Positions 25,961-39,566 of a stretch of DNA of 64,000 nucleotides are shown in pieces; within the stretch, counting starts at the first letter, position 1, and each line of letters begins with the position of its first letter. Source of the stretch: Scortum barcoo. Taxonomy: Eukaryota > Chordata > Actinopteri > Centrarchiformes > Terapontidae. The notes under the pieces were generated by a model. That model was not told where the DNA came from. It did not search any database and saw only the letters and a list, made by a program, of their open reading frames with translations. The stretch covers positions 17,815,752 to 17,879,751 of the forward strand of contig CM041548.1 of assembly GCA_023238725.1 (NCBI GenBank), read 5' to 3'. The position numbers and the translations under genes were made by a program.

Positions 25961-26308
25961 CATCAATTCCACATGTGAGGATGAACCGAGGTCCCACAGT
26001 CCAAGGAGGCGATGGAGGAGGAAGCGCAGATAACTAGCTGGAGCAAAGTCCACTTAGTCGTCCCCCGTGAGTTCATGCGCTCTCAGAATTTAATTGATGC
26101 CGGCCAATTAAAGCCACTCAGGTTTCACCTTGAGGGGGTCGGGAGAGGTGCGGTCAGGGGTTGGGAACAGGATGAAGGGGGGTGCTGTGGGGATGAAGAA
26201 ACGCAGGAGAGAGGAGCGAGGTGAAGAGGGGAGACGGACGAAAACACAAGAGTAAGCGTTTGCAGCACATCATTAGTAAATAAGTAGTCTGAAGGTGATG
26301 ACGGAGGG

Positions 26309-26366
26309 GAGGAAAGAGGAGGAGGAGGCAGGGAGAAAAGGAGGAGGAGGAGGAGGAGGAGGAGGA
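26309..26366 (+). repeat. (GGA)n trinucleotide repeat
   Basis: GGA/GAG triplets, broken at 26329-26340 and uninterrupted at 26341-26366. The whole 26110-26366 stretch is purine-rich. Confidence 0.9.
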
Positions 26367-26694
26367 CGGGGTTGACAGATAAGAGGAATGTTGTTTGGGG
26401 TTTTGGGATGAAGGATGCTGAGAGTGCTATCGAACAACTGTTCGCAGCATTTGAAGCGTTTTAAAAAAAAAAAAAAAAGGTGAGTCAAATCTAAAAGCAA
26501 TCCCGATATTAGACAAAAGACTGCAAGAGGAAACGTTATTATCATTAAAAAGGATCAATACTGAGATCAATATTGGGCAATTTGTTACTGCTCTTTAGGG
26601 TCAAGTAAAATTGACCATGCATCAAAATAACAGATACACAAGGCAATATTGTAATGTTCCAACAAAATGGTCAATAAACCTCAAGAGGCAACAT

Positions 26695-27385
26695 GTAACA
26701 TTAGATTGACATTTCGTTGTGGTCCCGACCTTAAACCTGCAACAGCTGCATTTTCTGGCCACTTGGGGGCAGCAGAAACGAGTTGTGAACACCGCATTGA
26801 CAAAATCACATTTTAAGTTAAGGTCTTAGCAAATAGTTGTGTATTTATATGTCCAGTAATAACAGAGTAAAATTATCATTCATTAAGAGTCATGTTTTGG
26901 CTACCTCTAAGTCTAATATTCACTCAGCTAGCTGGTGAAAACAGTGAAGTCTTTAGCAACTAACAATCCTCTGGAGTTAGAGGACACCAAAAACAATTCA
27001 CTGCATTTTCTCAAATAAAAGCCAAAAGGTCAAATAATTGCTGGGTGCATGGTTGAAATAAATAAATAAATAAAGGACAGCCACGAATACAAACCGCGGG
27101 AAAAAATAAGTTTGCATTAACTAAATTTAAAGGCCTGTCTCTAATAAAAGCCTTCTTCACATAAAGACCTTGATAAGACTTACAAGGCGATATGGATTAC
27201 ATTCATCAGGTGGACAGAAACACGACTTCATATGAACGCTAATGCTTCTCGATATCTGCTGTGCAAACTGTTTGCTTGCAAGTGCCTAGCTTAAAAGTTA
27301 AATTATATGTCAACATTGTGTTTACAGATTGTTTCTATTACCCCCAAGTGGCCAAAAAAAACAATTACTGCATGTTTAAGGAGGA
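26695..27385. mobile_element. non-autonomous element with long inverted ends
   Basis: The left end (26735-26782) has CTGCATTTTCTGGCCACTTG followed by GGGGCAGCAGAAAC. The right end (27329-27375) reads the inverse: GTTTCTATTACCCCCAAGTG then GCCAAAAAAAACAATTACTGCATG. The arms share about 40 imperfectly matched positions, around TTTTnnGGCCACTTGGGGG and AGAAAC. About 550 bp lie between them, without an ORF longer than about 50 codons. The CCACTTGGGGGCAG text is common in fish repeats. An element defined by these ends is an inference. Confidence 0.5.
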
Positions 27386-27861
27386 TGCAAGCATGGAGTT
27401 ATAGATGTTTTTTCAACATGACCATTATTTTTTCTCCTAACATTAATCAAATTTTTTTAGTACTCTCAAATTTAACCATTTCAGAATCAGAAAGTGTTCA
27501 TATCATCCATTTGGGAGGGCGCTGCCAAACAAACCTCCTATGTTATAAAGTTATACTGACAAACTATCGACCGCAACAGCAGCTTTAACAGTTAAAAAAC
27601 AAAAATAGAGACAAGGTCAGACGCGGCACAAAGGCACAGTCTGAGAGATGGACTAATAAAGTCAAGAAAAGCATGAAAAATCTTGACAGACAGCTGAGCA
27701 GATACATCCAGAAGTCCTCAGGTGGGCTCAGGGAGAGACGGACGGGGCGGACAAGCTGCCTCCTTATTCATCAGCGGCGCAGGTTCAAATGAAACTGCCC
27801 TCTGCCCTCCTCCGCGAGATGGAAGGATGAAGAATAAACAAGCAGACGCCTGTCACCTCCG

Positions 27862-27888
27862 CCGTCCGTCCGTCCGTCCGTCCATCCG
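27862..27888 (+). repeat. (GTCC)n tetranucleotide repeat
   Basis: Five to six GTCC/CGTC units ending in CCATCCG, inside the CpG-rich block at 27720-28460. Confidence 0.9.
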
Positions 27889-30549
27889 CTGCCAGGCTGG
27901 AGAAGCGAGACGGCAACAAGCGAGTAGGCAGCTCGGCGAAAGGGGACAGGGTCAGGCAGCTAAGTGTTACTCAGGTGCAGAGGAACGTATTTGACTCAGA
28001 AATTCTTATTAGCTAACAGCCACAGATGGAGCAGAGGAGTTTCAGTAGTGAGGCGAGGCAGAGGTGAGGAGTTTGTCTAGTAGCCAGACAGGTAGTTCAC
28101 ACTGTATGCAGCACAGAGAGAAGACAGACACCGCTGAGGTGGTGGCGGGGTGGGTAGGGGGGTTTTTTCAGATCAAAAGGCCGAGGTCAGACAGGCAGAC
28201 AGGACTCAGGTGGAAAGAAGCGGATTAGCTGTTGTGATTCTTTTGGACAGTTTCTTTTTTTTTCATACAGTAACAGAGAGACAGTAGGCTGTCAGAGGTT
28301 ATTTCACAGGAAGTAAAGTCTTTGTTCAGGTGACGAGCAAGAGAATCTGAAGCGAGGCAGGCTGTGTTGGACCAGGCGGGCGCTGAGACCGCAGCCCGAC
28401 CGCCGAGCGAGCGATACGCTGCGAGTGTTTCGGAGGACGGACCGGCAGCAAAGTGGAGGGAGTGATGTAACACGGCAGTCAGACGAACAGGCAGATAAGG
28501 AGGCGTTTTGTAATGATGCAAATCAATACATCAGACAGGCAGAGCTTTTCTTTCTCTCTTCGTCCCCTCCTAGGCGTTTTGTTCTTTTCGTTTGTTTAGC
28601 TTCTTCTCACTCTAGTATGCATCGTCTTGTTTTTCGCGTTCCAGCCAATTAATGAGTCTTCAAACATTTGGCGCCTATTGTTTTCCCTGATATGGTCACA
28701 AAAGAGGCAAAATCAGAGATGAGACAGCTTACTCTGCTGTATCTGCGCACAGTTGAAACTCCCCCCAGAGAAAGCCATTTCCAACAAATCACATCTGTTG
28801 TTTACCGAGCCGCATTAGTATAATGAAGTTAAAGTTCCATTACTGTAAAAAATGTAACTATGGCTATGAGTCTTCACACTTCAGCTGCAAATTTTCACAC
28901 AACTCCCACAATCTGTCATGTCTGCTGAAAGAACTTTGGCAACTCGCTCATTACACTAGACACTACAATGTGTCTCTGACTGACTCATAATTTCTGACTC
29001 ATATTTCGAACCAAGAATATCATGTTCTTCTTTAGGCCAGATAAGTTCACACACTCTTCTGTGTGTGTGTGTGGATCAAGCAGTGAAAGTGTTGGGGTGA
29101 TGCTGTATACCAAGCAGAAGATTTAGAGTTCTGTGCAAATTTATTTTTAAAAAAAAGGGGCAGACAGTGTTGAGACTGTCCCATTTTAAGTTCAGGTATT
29201 AAGGGACCAGACTAGGACATAATAATACTCATTTTAGCGATGGTATGGTTCAGTAAAAAAAACTCTGGAGAATCAAAATACGACAGGTAATCTTAAAAAA
29301 ATAAAAAGATATAATGCTGGTGGTCAAATTTGTAGTGTCATTCCACTGATTTTAAACTAATATTAATTGAGTAACTTGGTGAGATTCTTAAAATGAGAGT
29401 TGAGTGAGTTGAGCAAACTGGCCACTGATCACACACACACACAAACTTCTTCTCAACACATATCAAAGTGTTGTTTAGCAAGACACCACACCCCAAATTG
29501 TTCACAATGAGTGTGAAAAACATGAGTCTTTGATTAAAATGTGTCCGCCAAGATGACTGTCAACAGCAAAGAAACAATGCATGTATCACACACTTGTATG
29601 TCCTCTTGGAAAACAAACCTGCCAACAGTACACTGCAAAGCTCACACAACACACTGCAGATCAGTAGCAATATATCAACATTCATACATTTTTAAAACCA
29701 CACCCTTCATTTTATTCTAAAGTTCTTTACATACTGCAGCACAGAAGTACGTTTTAATGTCCTCAGCTGTCTTAGTGTGTTTTCACAGTGTTTATGTTTC
29801 ATGTTTTTATGCTTCAAAAAAGACTTTCCTCTGGTGGGACAATAGAGATCTGAAGTGAGCTACACATCGTTCCTATCTGGCTGTATACGCTCAGCATACA
29901 AAAGATATCCTCACTGGTTTGAGATCATTTCTCATAATAATGGTCAGCACAAAAACAAGAACAGGGATGAAAAACTGGTCTCAGGGAAGCTGAAGATCTT
30001 CTCTACGGGCTCCGAGCACGGCCAACTGGTGACTGAGCAGCCGATAAAAGCAACATTTGAGATGATATAATATTCAGATTAACCTCAGCAGACTCTGTCC
30101 CTGCTGGCTGACATACAGCAACAATACCAGACAAACAAGATGTAACCCACATACATCCAACCAATGCAGGATAGTTAACCAGCAGTTAGCAGACAGAGGA
30201 CTTTTTACTTACTTTATTTGTCGTAGGAGCCCATTTTCCTGTCTTTCAAGGAGGTGAACTGGTCCAACTCACATGTCATTTGTCATAAAATGTCACATTG
30301 CACGTGTTGCTGTGATGGCAGTGAACTTGATGACGGACATCCTCCTCATGACAGCGCAGCATTTAGAGATTATCTTTCAGAGAATCTGTTGACCATGCAG
30401 CTGCTGAATCTGACACATGTTGATTTTTCAATTAACTTCACCTGGCTTCAAAATGACCACACTGGCTGCTCTACATGCACCAACAATACATGAGCCAGGG
30501 CAGCAGCTGTTTCACTCTTTTAAACCGACTGAATAAAAACTGGGGAAGG

Positions 30550-30740
30550 GGTGATGTCCTCAAATGGTTTATTTTTATCCAAACAGTAACTCAAAACCCA
30601 AATATGTTCATGTGACATTGAAAAGCTCACAAATTTCCACATTTGAGAAGCTGAAACAACAGAATATTTGGCATTTTGCAAATGCAATTTTTTTTTGTTG
30701 ATTCACTAATTGATAAATTCATTAATTGTTTCAACTAATA
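30550..30740 (+). mobile_element. MITE-like repeat fragment, forward orientation
   Basis: Forward copy of the family lacking the first third: GATGTCCTCAAATGGTTTAT, AACTCAAAACCCAAATATGTTC, TTTCCACATTTGAGAAGCTG, TATTTGGCATTTTGCAAAT and a terminal AATTGTTTCAACTAA (short pieces). Its end keeps the CAACTAA-type terminus. Confidence 0.6.
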
Positions 30741-33700
30741 CCAACTCTGTGTGTGTACTATATTTGTGCTTTGTATATTTTTGTGTGTTTTAATGTATTT
30801 TTCTGGAGTTTTAGGACTGTTAGGACCCATCCTAACTCATTTAACCTCACCAGATCCTCAAGCCTATAATGCATGTATATATAAGTTTATGGGCTCAGCC
30901 TGTCTACACGTGACTGTATGCATTCATCTCCGACAGACCGCTGCATACATTAAACTATAAAGCAGAAGGTTTATCTGGTTCGTCGCCAGAGATCTGTGTG
31001 TGTTTTTAATCAGTTTGAGGTCCCACGGCAACCCTGAAAGTACAAAAAAAAAAAAAGATCTGAAACTTTGGCATAACTTATGTGTTTAGGTGAGACGTCT
31101 TTTTAATCTTCCTCAGTAAACTTTGGACAGTCAGAGAACAGGACAGAAAACTCTCAGCATCTGGAGGAAGTTGCTGAAACGGCTGGACAGTAATGAGACG
31201 ACAGGAATGCGGACATTTTGCTGACGCGTGGAACTCTCCAATCCAATTAATAATAAAATTCCCCCCGCACCCACTCCACATCCCCGCTCCCTCTCATTAT
31301 GGAACTGTATTTAATTCATGCTCAGAGGGCGTTGAGTCCCCACGAGGATGCCCTTACATCAACCCAACCCCTCACCCAACAAAGGTCAGAGAAAGTTGAA
31401 AGGCCGCGAGTCCCCAACCTTATTCACTCACGGATGATTTACTTCCTGTGCTTGCATGCAGGCACTGCTGCGGGGATGTGTGCGAGGTGAACGGGGACAG
31501 GGGGAGCGGATCGCGACAACCGGGTCAGGTTGGTTGTTTATTAGAATAATAAACGGCCTGAGGTCTGAGGGAAGGGACCCTCATGATATGAGGCTCTGAT
31601 GGAAAATCTATGAGTGCATTTATGAACGTATGCAACACTTGCACACATTTGCCTTTCTGTGTAGCTTGACTGAATTGATTTTTTAGGAGGTTGGATGTCT
31701 CTTACTTGTTTTAGCGTTGAAGGAAATAAATGTTTATGTGTGCCAATATTACACAGCAATATCACTGTCTAATACTTTTTGTTACTGATGTAATTTACAT
31801 GTGTACCAATGCTTTATAGATCAGTAACCACTAACCCATCGATAACTGATTATTTCTGGTTGTTAAACATCCATTTTTGCAGGTGTATATACTCCTCCAC
31901 TGGAGAAAAAGTGAACTAGAAACTAGAAAAGTGAGGATACATAAAGAATGACATGTTGTTGTTTCAATTTCAGACTATCTTGACAGCTGAAACTGGCAGA
32001 CAAGGCACACCAAAAAATCTTAAAATGCAGTTTAAGCAGCTTAAAAACACAAACATGTATCTCCCTCTCTGTTTGAATGTCCTACTTTGCCAACATAAAG
32101 TTCTGCTACAATACTATTTTTTTAAGCTGTGTAACCTGAGTGCCAGTACCGCAGTACGTTGGTCCAATAAGCAGTGTGTGTGAATGTGTGTACCCAGAGT
32201 TTGTGTGTGTGTGAACATACAGTCATTTAGAAGGACAGATAGAAATTGCTGAGAGGGGTTGTGATATCAGGGGTGAGGAGAGGTTATATAGCCTAGCGAG
32301 CAGTAGTTTTGAGTAATGGACAGTGGATTGGGTCGGGTCAGGGGTCACCGGCTCCAGGCAGACTAACCTCTAACCTGTTCTCTGGCAGATTTGTGGGTTT
32401 GCGGGCCGGTTAAGAGCCCACCTCGACAAACCTTTAACACCCACCGTCTTAAAGAATCAGACGTATGATGGATAGGGACAGCGCCGAGGTGGTGACTGCC
32501 ATCTGGGAGTGTGTGATACAGAGGCGAGTGATTGACTGGGATTTAGAGGAGAGGGGTCTGACTGTGAGGCCTGACAGGGACTGATAGCCGCGCCATCATC
32601 ATTCTGGGTCACAACAGGGGCGGTCTGCGCTCTGTCATGGAGGTCACGACGGAGGGACGGCAGCATTTGGGCGAGGGTACAGACGCCTATAGCTACTGAG
32701 TGCAGACAAGACTTTGTATAAACAGCGTAAATGTACACAAACTTTTACCTGAAATCAGAAAGTTAGAAGCATCTACTTTGTGACTTGATTAATAAAACGT
32801 AAAATAAAAAAAATGCTTTCTCTTCCTTAAATGGCGCTCTACAGAACATGTTCATATAAAGAAAAGATTTACATGAAGCTATCTCACCAGAATGGCCATC
32901 GAAAACTGTTAAATCTTTCTTACTTATTCTTCACTTCATTCCTAAATTGTAGAAAAGGACATTTAAAGTTGCAGCTTCGCAGTGACTGAGATATCAAGCA
33001 AAAAAAAAAAAGTTTTTAATGCAGCAGCCATTTTTTTCCCCCATTAAAGTGGATGTAGTGAGTTCACAGATGCACACAGAAAAAATATGATTACAGAAAT
33101 ATGTATATATAATAAAAAACAAAAAAATAATAAGACATCAATAAACCATGTTACTCTAACTGATCTAGGTAAGTTGTGAAACTAGTAAAATCAGACTTAA
33201 TTTAAAAGCAACAGTTAACATACAGCATATGTGGACAGTGCAAAAAAATTTCCGAAATTTCAAAGTTTCCGACCTACTGCAAAAAGGCCATACCCAACTC
33301 TGTTTTATTTGAACTGTAAACTGCAGTTCACACTCCTTGACACAGCAATTTTATATTGACACACAATCACCACTTCATAGTATGCTGATTATCCTAATAA
33401 AATCAAACCCACGTATGAGAGGTTAAATATACTACAAAAATATCCACCATGCTAAATTTTAGATTTCTATTTTATACATCCAGTTTCTGAACGACCCTGG
33501 GAGATCCTTTTACTGCGCTTGACATGTAAAAATTGAGGTTTCCAACTTATAACAATAATAATTAATCACAGTCTTGTTTCGTTATGTGTGCACATCTTTG
33601 CCAACTATGTATGCTGGTAAAGCTACAACCCTAACACGTGTCAGATGTTCAGCTCCAAACCTTAATCAGATCTTTCTTCCAACAGTATTTCCACAGACTG

Positions 33701-35395
33701 AGATATCCTGTTTTCAGACTCAAATGCAAAAGGTAATAGCCATTAGCACCTTATCACTGACTGTGCACACCACATCTGTGTGAACAAAACAGACAGATGA
33801 TGTTATTCAGCGTAACCCTTGGTGTATTTTAACCCAATGTGCAATCAAAACTGCCACTGTTGCCGAGATGTAATAAAACTAATCAACCCACCATCAACAA
33901 TTAAACCTTTTGAATGCAAAGTCCATATGGCATTTCACCTGCGGCGACATTAATTAATAGTTGTGTCTTTTCTTTTCTGGCCAATCCATTTGTAACAAAG
34001 CTCATCATTAAGCACTAGCATGGGGATAAAGACGTTCGATTATTACTGCCACACTGCGCCTCTCTCTTACAGTCTTTTCCTCCTCTACCTCCATCCCTGT
34101 TCCTTCACTTCCTCCCTTTCCCCACCTTTCTCGCACCCCGACTCTGTAAAGCCTATAAATCAAATGGTGATAGATTGGCCCCGTTGGGAATGTCTCAACC
34201 CGAGGCTCGGAGCAAGGGTAGCTCAGCAGATACGGCTCCTCTTTGTTCTGAAACCACGTCACGGGGGGATATTTACATGAAGGGCATAGATCCTAGTCAT
34301 CCTGGCTTAAAAGAGGGGAAGAAAGGGCTATATTCAAGGAAACAGTCCAAGGACAATAAAAGGCTACGATAACAGATATTTTCAAGGGACCAAATTGCAG
34401 GTTATATTTGGACTGAGACCTCTGGTGGGACTGAATACTACGATCGTCTCTATTTATATTGCAGCCCTGAGACTTCACAGAGAATGGGCCCATCAAGGTA
34501 AAGTGTGTGTTTGAGTTCAAGAGGCGTAACCTAGAAAGTGAAGCATGTTGCTGCTGTGTGGAAGAGACGCTGGATGAGCATCAGCCCGGGGTGTTGTTCG
34601 CTTCCTGCAGCCTGCATCTTTGATAAGTGGTTTATACCGCGGGCCTCTGAGCATTCCTACATTGTCATTGCCGGGTTGACAAGAGTCCAGTTTAACTCGT
34701 GTTTCACACAGCAAATTAGACACTTCAGTTTCAGGTGACCTTCATCTCAACATGCCGCCTCGCCGCATCCCTTCGCCGGCGTGCCACCATGGAAAGCTCG
34801 CGAAAAAGACACACGCTGCGATGGGCTCGCACCATCCATCACGCCTTTTTAATGTATTTATCTCTGTACAGGAATGCCAAAAGCAACAAGGTCACCCCGC
34901 GTCGTCACAACTTGCCAAAAGCTCTTTCTGCCACAAGTCACCCATCCCAGAATTTTAACCCCGGGTATCTCTCACAGTAGATTTAAATATTTATGCATCA
35001 CAGCGAGGGTTCACAGTTATAACAGCAGGAGTAGCGCAGCTTAACACAATTCCAAGAGTTATCACCTCTTTCTTAATGACTATTGACGTTATATACTCTA
35101 TAGACAGGTGTTACACACAAGACAGCCCAGGAGCTTGTAGGGTGCTGCCCACTTTCTTTACAAATCTGACAGTCTTTATTAAAAACTCCCAGATCTTGCT
35201 GTGGTGCCCAGTAGCATCCCCAAATCCAAAACATGTCGTCACAGTTCACTGCTGATGATTAGAAAGTCAACTGTTAGAGTCACCAGCTGGAGTCAGCATT
35301 AAGTACAACACCGCAGTCAGTGAGAGGGCCTGTAAAGTCACTGAGCATTTGTTGAATCTTAAGATTTGGCTCAGAAATATAACACAGTTGCCCAA

Positions 35396-35720
35396 TATTT
35401 ACCGGGATTGTCTCGATTTTTAGCAGAGTGGCTTTATGGATGGAAATGTTCACTGTTTTGGTCTAGACTCAAATATCTCAACAGTGATTGGATGGATTGC
35501 CATGATTGTACTCACATTCATTGTCCACAGATTATGGATCCCACTGAACTCTCATTGAATTTCTTGACTTTGCCTCTAATGCCACAATGAGGCTGACATT
35601 TGTGGGTGAATGGAGAGTCTCAGGATCAATTGTATTCACCTCTGTGATCTTCTGACCTTTCATCGAACATCATCAAAAAGTCATCACTTCAATTTATCCA
35701 ATACTTTGATATATATTTTC
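35396..35720 (-). repeat. dispersed fish repeat, reverse orientation (TTGAGATATTTCAGTC type)
   Basis: The text GGGATTGTCTCGATTTTTAG, GTTCACTGTTTTGGTCTAGA, CTCAAATATCTCAACAGTGA, TTGGATGGATTGCCATGATT, then CTAATGCCACAATGAGGCTG and CAATTTATCCAATACTTTGA follows an abundant interspersed repeat that I recall from percomorph genomes. A second copy in the opposite orientation lies at 42585. It has no ORF of note and I cannot class it as a SINE or a DNA element. Confidence 0.6.
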
Positions 35721-36689
35721 TCAGAGATTATTCCCATTACTGAAAGGATGAATAGAAACATATAAAATACATGCTCGATTAACATAAATTATACATGTTA
35801 ATACATATATTTGTGTGTGGGAATGTGCTTTTGAAACTTGACTGTCTCCGTGTTTCTGTGACATGACATTTTAAAATGCAGACATCTGGCTTACGACAGA
35901 AGGAACATGATCACTGTACAATGATGCTCTGAAGAAACCTTTAAAAACTGAAGTCACTGGAAGTACAAAACAGAAAGCAACTCATGCATTAGACATCCAG
36001 GACAACTGTGGGTTCTATGATAAATAAAAAGAAAAGAAAAAACAAACTCCCTTGCTAAGCCTGCCTGTAATTGCTTTTCATTATTAAGTGGTCAAAAGCA
36101 AGACCTGATTTAGCAACCTGAAGTTTCATTCCTCCTTTACTCAGTGCCCTCCCTTCATTAGCCTCACCCACTCATGGGAGATGATTCCCTCCCAGAAATC
36201 TGGTGCAATAATGTACAATGCACAGTGACAAGGAATAAGACTTTTTAATAAACGAATATAAGCCGAAAATCCTGCCAGGAGACAGGACCAGGAACCTTTT
36301 GCGGGCTGCCTGTTGAAAGTGTCTCAGTCTGTATTATACAGTGAGTTTTTTTTGGGGGGGGGTCCGCTCCAGATAAGGGTAAATAAAGCCTTTTATTGCC
36401 TTGATTCCTTCAAAGATAGACTCAGCTGTGTAATATAGCCACCAAGATACCAGGGGATTGGAGACAAATAAGGATAGGAGCAAGGTAAGGAATATATCAT
36501 ATGAAAGATTTCTTATTCTTATGCTGATAAAATATATGCAAAGAGTGGCTTGGAGGCAATATCAGAATTCTTTATTATTATCATATTAAGGCCTGTTTAA
36601 TTAATAAAAAAAAAAAACAAAAGTGAAGATACAATGACCCTGTTTGTCTTCCTCTCACAAGATTATCAGAAAAAAAAGCATTGATCTCA

Positions 36690-36950
36690 CGTTAAAGGTG
36701 TATTTTATGTAGTCATTGAGTTTATCCCGTGCAGGCTGCACTAGAATTAATGATTACACCTTAACTCGTAACCCGCGGACGCGTTGACCTATCTAAACTC
36801 ACCCTGGTAATAAGGTCGTATCTGACAGCAAACAGTTTCCTTTCATTACCTCCATCTGACACTTAATGGGCCTGTTCACATACAGTAGCCCTGACACGTA
36901 TCGATCGAGTATTAAAACCGCTATAGGGCTCAGCCTCAGATCAATGCACA
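36690..36950. promoter_or_regulatory. candidate conserved non-coding element
   Basis: Contains AGAATTAATGATTACACC, AACCCGCGGACGCGTTGACC, CACTTAATGGGCCTG and CACGTATCGATCGAGTATT. The density of CpG and TAAT cores is unlike the flanking AT-rich, drifted sequence. Confidence 0.25.
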
Positions 36951-38185
36951 AATACTTTACCAGCTCTCAGAAAATTCCTTTTCCGTAACATCAAGTCCTC
37001 AAGTGGTTTAAATAATTTCTGTCGGCACAGATGAATGCACCCCGAAATTACTTTTTTATTTGGGTCTTATTAGCAGTTATATGATAATATGGCAGTGATT
37101 TATTTCTCAACTCGGCCCGTTTTCACATTTTCTGACGCAGTGCTTCCATGCGGCAAGTGGAACGACCTGTCATTCTCGAGCAAGGTGACTGAAAAGTCTA
37201 TCTCTGCGTCAATTTCACTGCTTTTTTTTTTTCAGCACCACCTCCACATCTTCAGTCGGTCGCTTTCACTCCAGTCGGTCCGCAGCCCGCATGTCGATAT
37301 CTTTCTCTGTCGAAGTTGAAATGTACTTTATTAAACTTATAATTTATTCATATATTCATTTTTTGTTTGTTTGTTTTTTTTTGTTCTTTTTTTATAAGAC
37401 TCCTAGTGGGTGGTCTGAATCTGTCTGTCTGATCTGTCCCTCTGTCTGAGTCATTGTTTCAGAGCATCATGACTGTTTCCTGCTCTTTGGCTCAGGATTA
37501 CAATAGCTGCCCTTTGCTTTTCCTGCAAAAGGCTTTGTCTGAAATGTAAGGCTAAAGGGTGAGACTAAAGGGCCAGCAGATGTGAAGGAAAGTCAATTTG
37601 ATTTGTATAAACCAAGATCACAGATTTCTCTCAAAGGCCTTTAACATCTGTACAGCTCGGGTCATCCTCTGCCCTTAGACGCTTGGTTTGTAAATGGAAA
37701 AACTTTAACAAGGAACATAAAGGGAGAAAGCTAAGGAAGAGGAGCAGAGGAGGGAAGGGACAGACATTCAATAGATGGTGTATGTACAGAAAAGAAAATA
37801 TGAAGCAACATAATGATGACATTACAAAGATAAACCAACAAAAACATGTGGGTGATATGAATCCGGAAAGACGTTGAGCAACTTCCATATGCCGCCAAAA
37901 CTCGTGGATCCTGGGCAGCCTCTTGGGAATGTTAAATATCTTGAGCTTTGTACCACAAGCCTTCATTTTTCCAGGTTGAATCTGATTTCACGGCGCATAT
38001 TGTACGGGCATGTGACAAATAAAACTTTTCAGTCTCTAAATCTTCTATCTTGAACTCTGTCGCTGCTTTAATTACTAGAGAAGCAGCTGCCCAATAAAAA
38101 CCCAACATGTTTCAGAGAGGGACGGACAGACAAACAGAGACGGCGCGTTTCACTGAGGCTCATTTATTGGATAATTTATTCGCAG

Positions 38186-38213
38186 GCGGCCATATGCGGC
38201 TTCATATGGCCGC
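38186..38213. repeat. perfect 11-bp palindrome with two CATATG sites
   Basis: GCGGCCATATG (38186-38196) and CATATGGCCGC (38203-38213) are exact inverted copies with a 6-nt spacer CGGCTT. Each arm holds CATATG, an E-box sequence, joined to a CpG-containing GGCCGC. It lies in even-composition DNA directly after CATTTATTGGATAATTTATT. Confidence 0.85.
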
Positions 38214-38749
38214 GTCGCTCCTGTTTGTTAGAGGTAGTAGAGATGAACAGTGAGGGTACTTTATTCTTAACATTTTAAACGCAATGCGCGTATCCCATGA
38301 TGTCTGAGGGCAGGTTACTATAGAAACAGACAAAGATGCACAATATGCTTTAAAATGGATTCAGTCGTGATATTAATTCATAGAGCTGAGGCAGAAGGAC
38401 GAGCAGTCTCAGAGCAGGAGACACCTGAGACCGCACCATCCTCAGTCAATTTAAATCACATCAATGTTCTGCACAACCACGTCTTCCCAAAAGCTAAATT
38501 GAAATGAAAAAAAAAAGATTACTCTAACTTTTCTCACAGTGTTTTTATTCTTTTGGGTTCTGCTGCAAGGATATAGGACGTGTTTTACATGTAGCCGACC
38601 ATGTCAACTGTCTGTTCTTGTAAAAAGAGAACAAGGGAAATAGAGAAAGGGATTTTTTGGCAGGATACCAGCAATAATCTGTGTAAAACCTGCTGTGCTG
38701 CTGTATTACTGAAGCTCTTGGCAGGTGCAGCCACAGTGTAGCTTCACCT

Positions 38750-39180
38750 AGTCAGTTTGAATAAGCTGTGCGTGGGTATGATCACCGTGAAACTTCAGAT
38801 AAGCACGACCCGCGCTCGCTCAAATATGCCAGGGGAGCGCTGAATTGGCTCTCTCGCCGCTGTAATGTCAAAAGAAAACCACGATGCAAATAATGAACAT
38901 GTTTTACTTGTAGGGGCTGGAATGGTGAGGCCGCGTCGCACAGCGGGCACACGCGGGAGACGGCACAAACAAGAGCTAAGCATGACTACAAATGTCGTTG
39001 TAAATGTTAAAATGCTGGCTCAGAGCTGATTTTAAATTCCATTTGTTTAATTCGTTCTCTCGGGATTCTCTTAATCCGTTCCATCAGCGGTGGCTGTCCT
39101 TCTCAGAGGCCGCAGACAAGGAAATACTCAAATTAATGCACCCAACCCACCTATCGTTAATGTAAGGGCCTGATTATGCA
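38750..39180. promoter_or_regulatory. candidate conserved non-coding element with POU octamer
   Basis: An exact POU octamer ATGCAAAT lies at 38884-38891, followed by AATGAAC. GCTGAATTGGCTCTCTCGCC, GTTTAATTCGTTCTCTCGGG and TCAAATTAATGCACCC flank it. There is no supported ORF. Confidence 0.3.
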
Positions 39181-39549
39181 CGAGTGGACCAAAATCAGCA
39201 ACTCAGCATGTTAACAGGCGTTATATGTATCACAGGGTTTTTAATGCTGTGCAGGTTTTTTTTTTTTCAGGAAAACATGCCAGGAAATGGGCACCTGCTG
39301 CTAGAGATTTTGAGGACAGAGCACTTAAAAACACTGAGCGGACAGGCGCAGGGGTCCAAAGGTCGACAGCTCTGTGATGTATGACAGAGGAGCACGGCTG
39401 TCTGCTAACGGCACGCTGGTGTTGCTTACAGCGAGGTCAGCATTTTACTTCGCTCGATGCGCACACTCCTCGCCTCTGGATGTCTGCTCTGAGACCAAAG
39501 ACACATCAGCGGAGCGACGGGCCAGCAGCCTGCCTCCACTCACTTATAT

Positions 39550-39566
39550 GTGTGTGTGTGTGTGTA
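39550..39566 (+). repeat. (GT)n microsatellite
   Basis: TG dinucleotides for 17 nt. Confidence 0.85.

Larger units (their letters stand above)
21141..26694. other. non-coding, pyrimidine tracts and exon-like segments
   Basis: Holds a palindrome CGTTGTGG-TTTG-CCACAACG (21325-21344), pyrimidine tracts ending in CAG at 21590, 23330 and 25651, a T-run at 21739, a G-rich block at 21925-22060, and two opposing ORFs at 23386-23898 (138 codons minus, 118 codons plus) that I do not recognise. Purine-rich DNA fills 25780-26370. Confidence 0.5.
27386..35395. other. non-coding, one CpG-rich block
   Basis: 27720-28460 is CpG-rich (see findings). 31190-31560 is GC-richer and ends in the palindrome GTTTATTA-GAA-TAATAAAC (31536-31554). 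34010-34980 is an even-composition block with several 60-85 codon frames on both strands, none recognisable. The rest is AT-rich, apart from the MITE copy at 30550. Confidence 0.55.
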
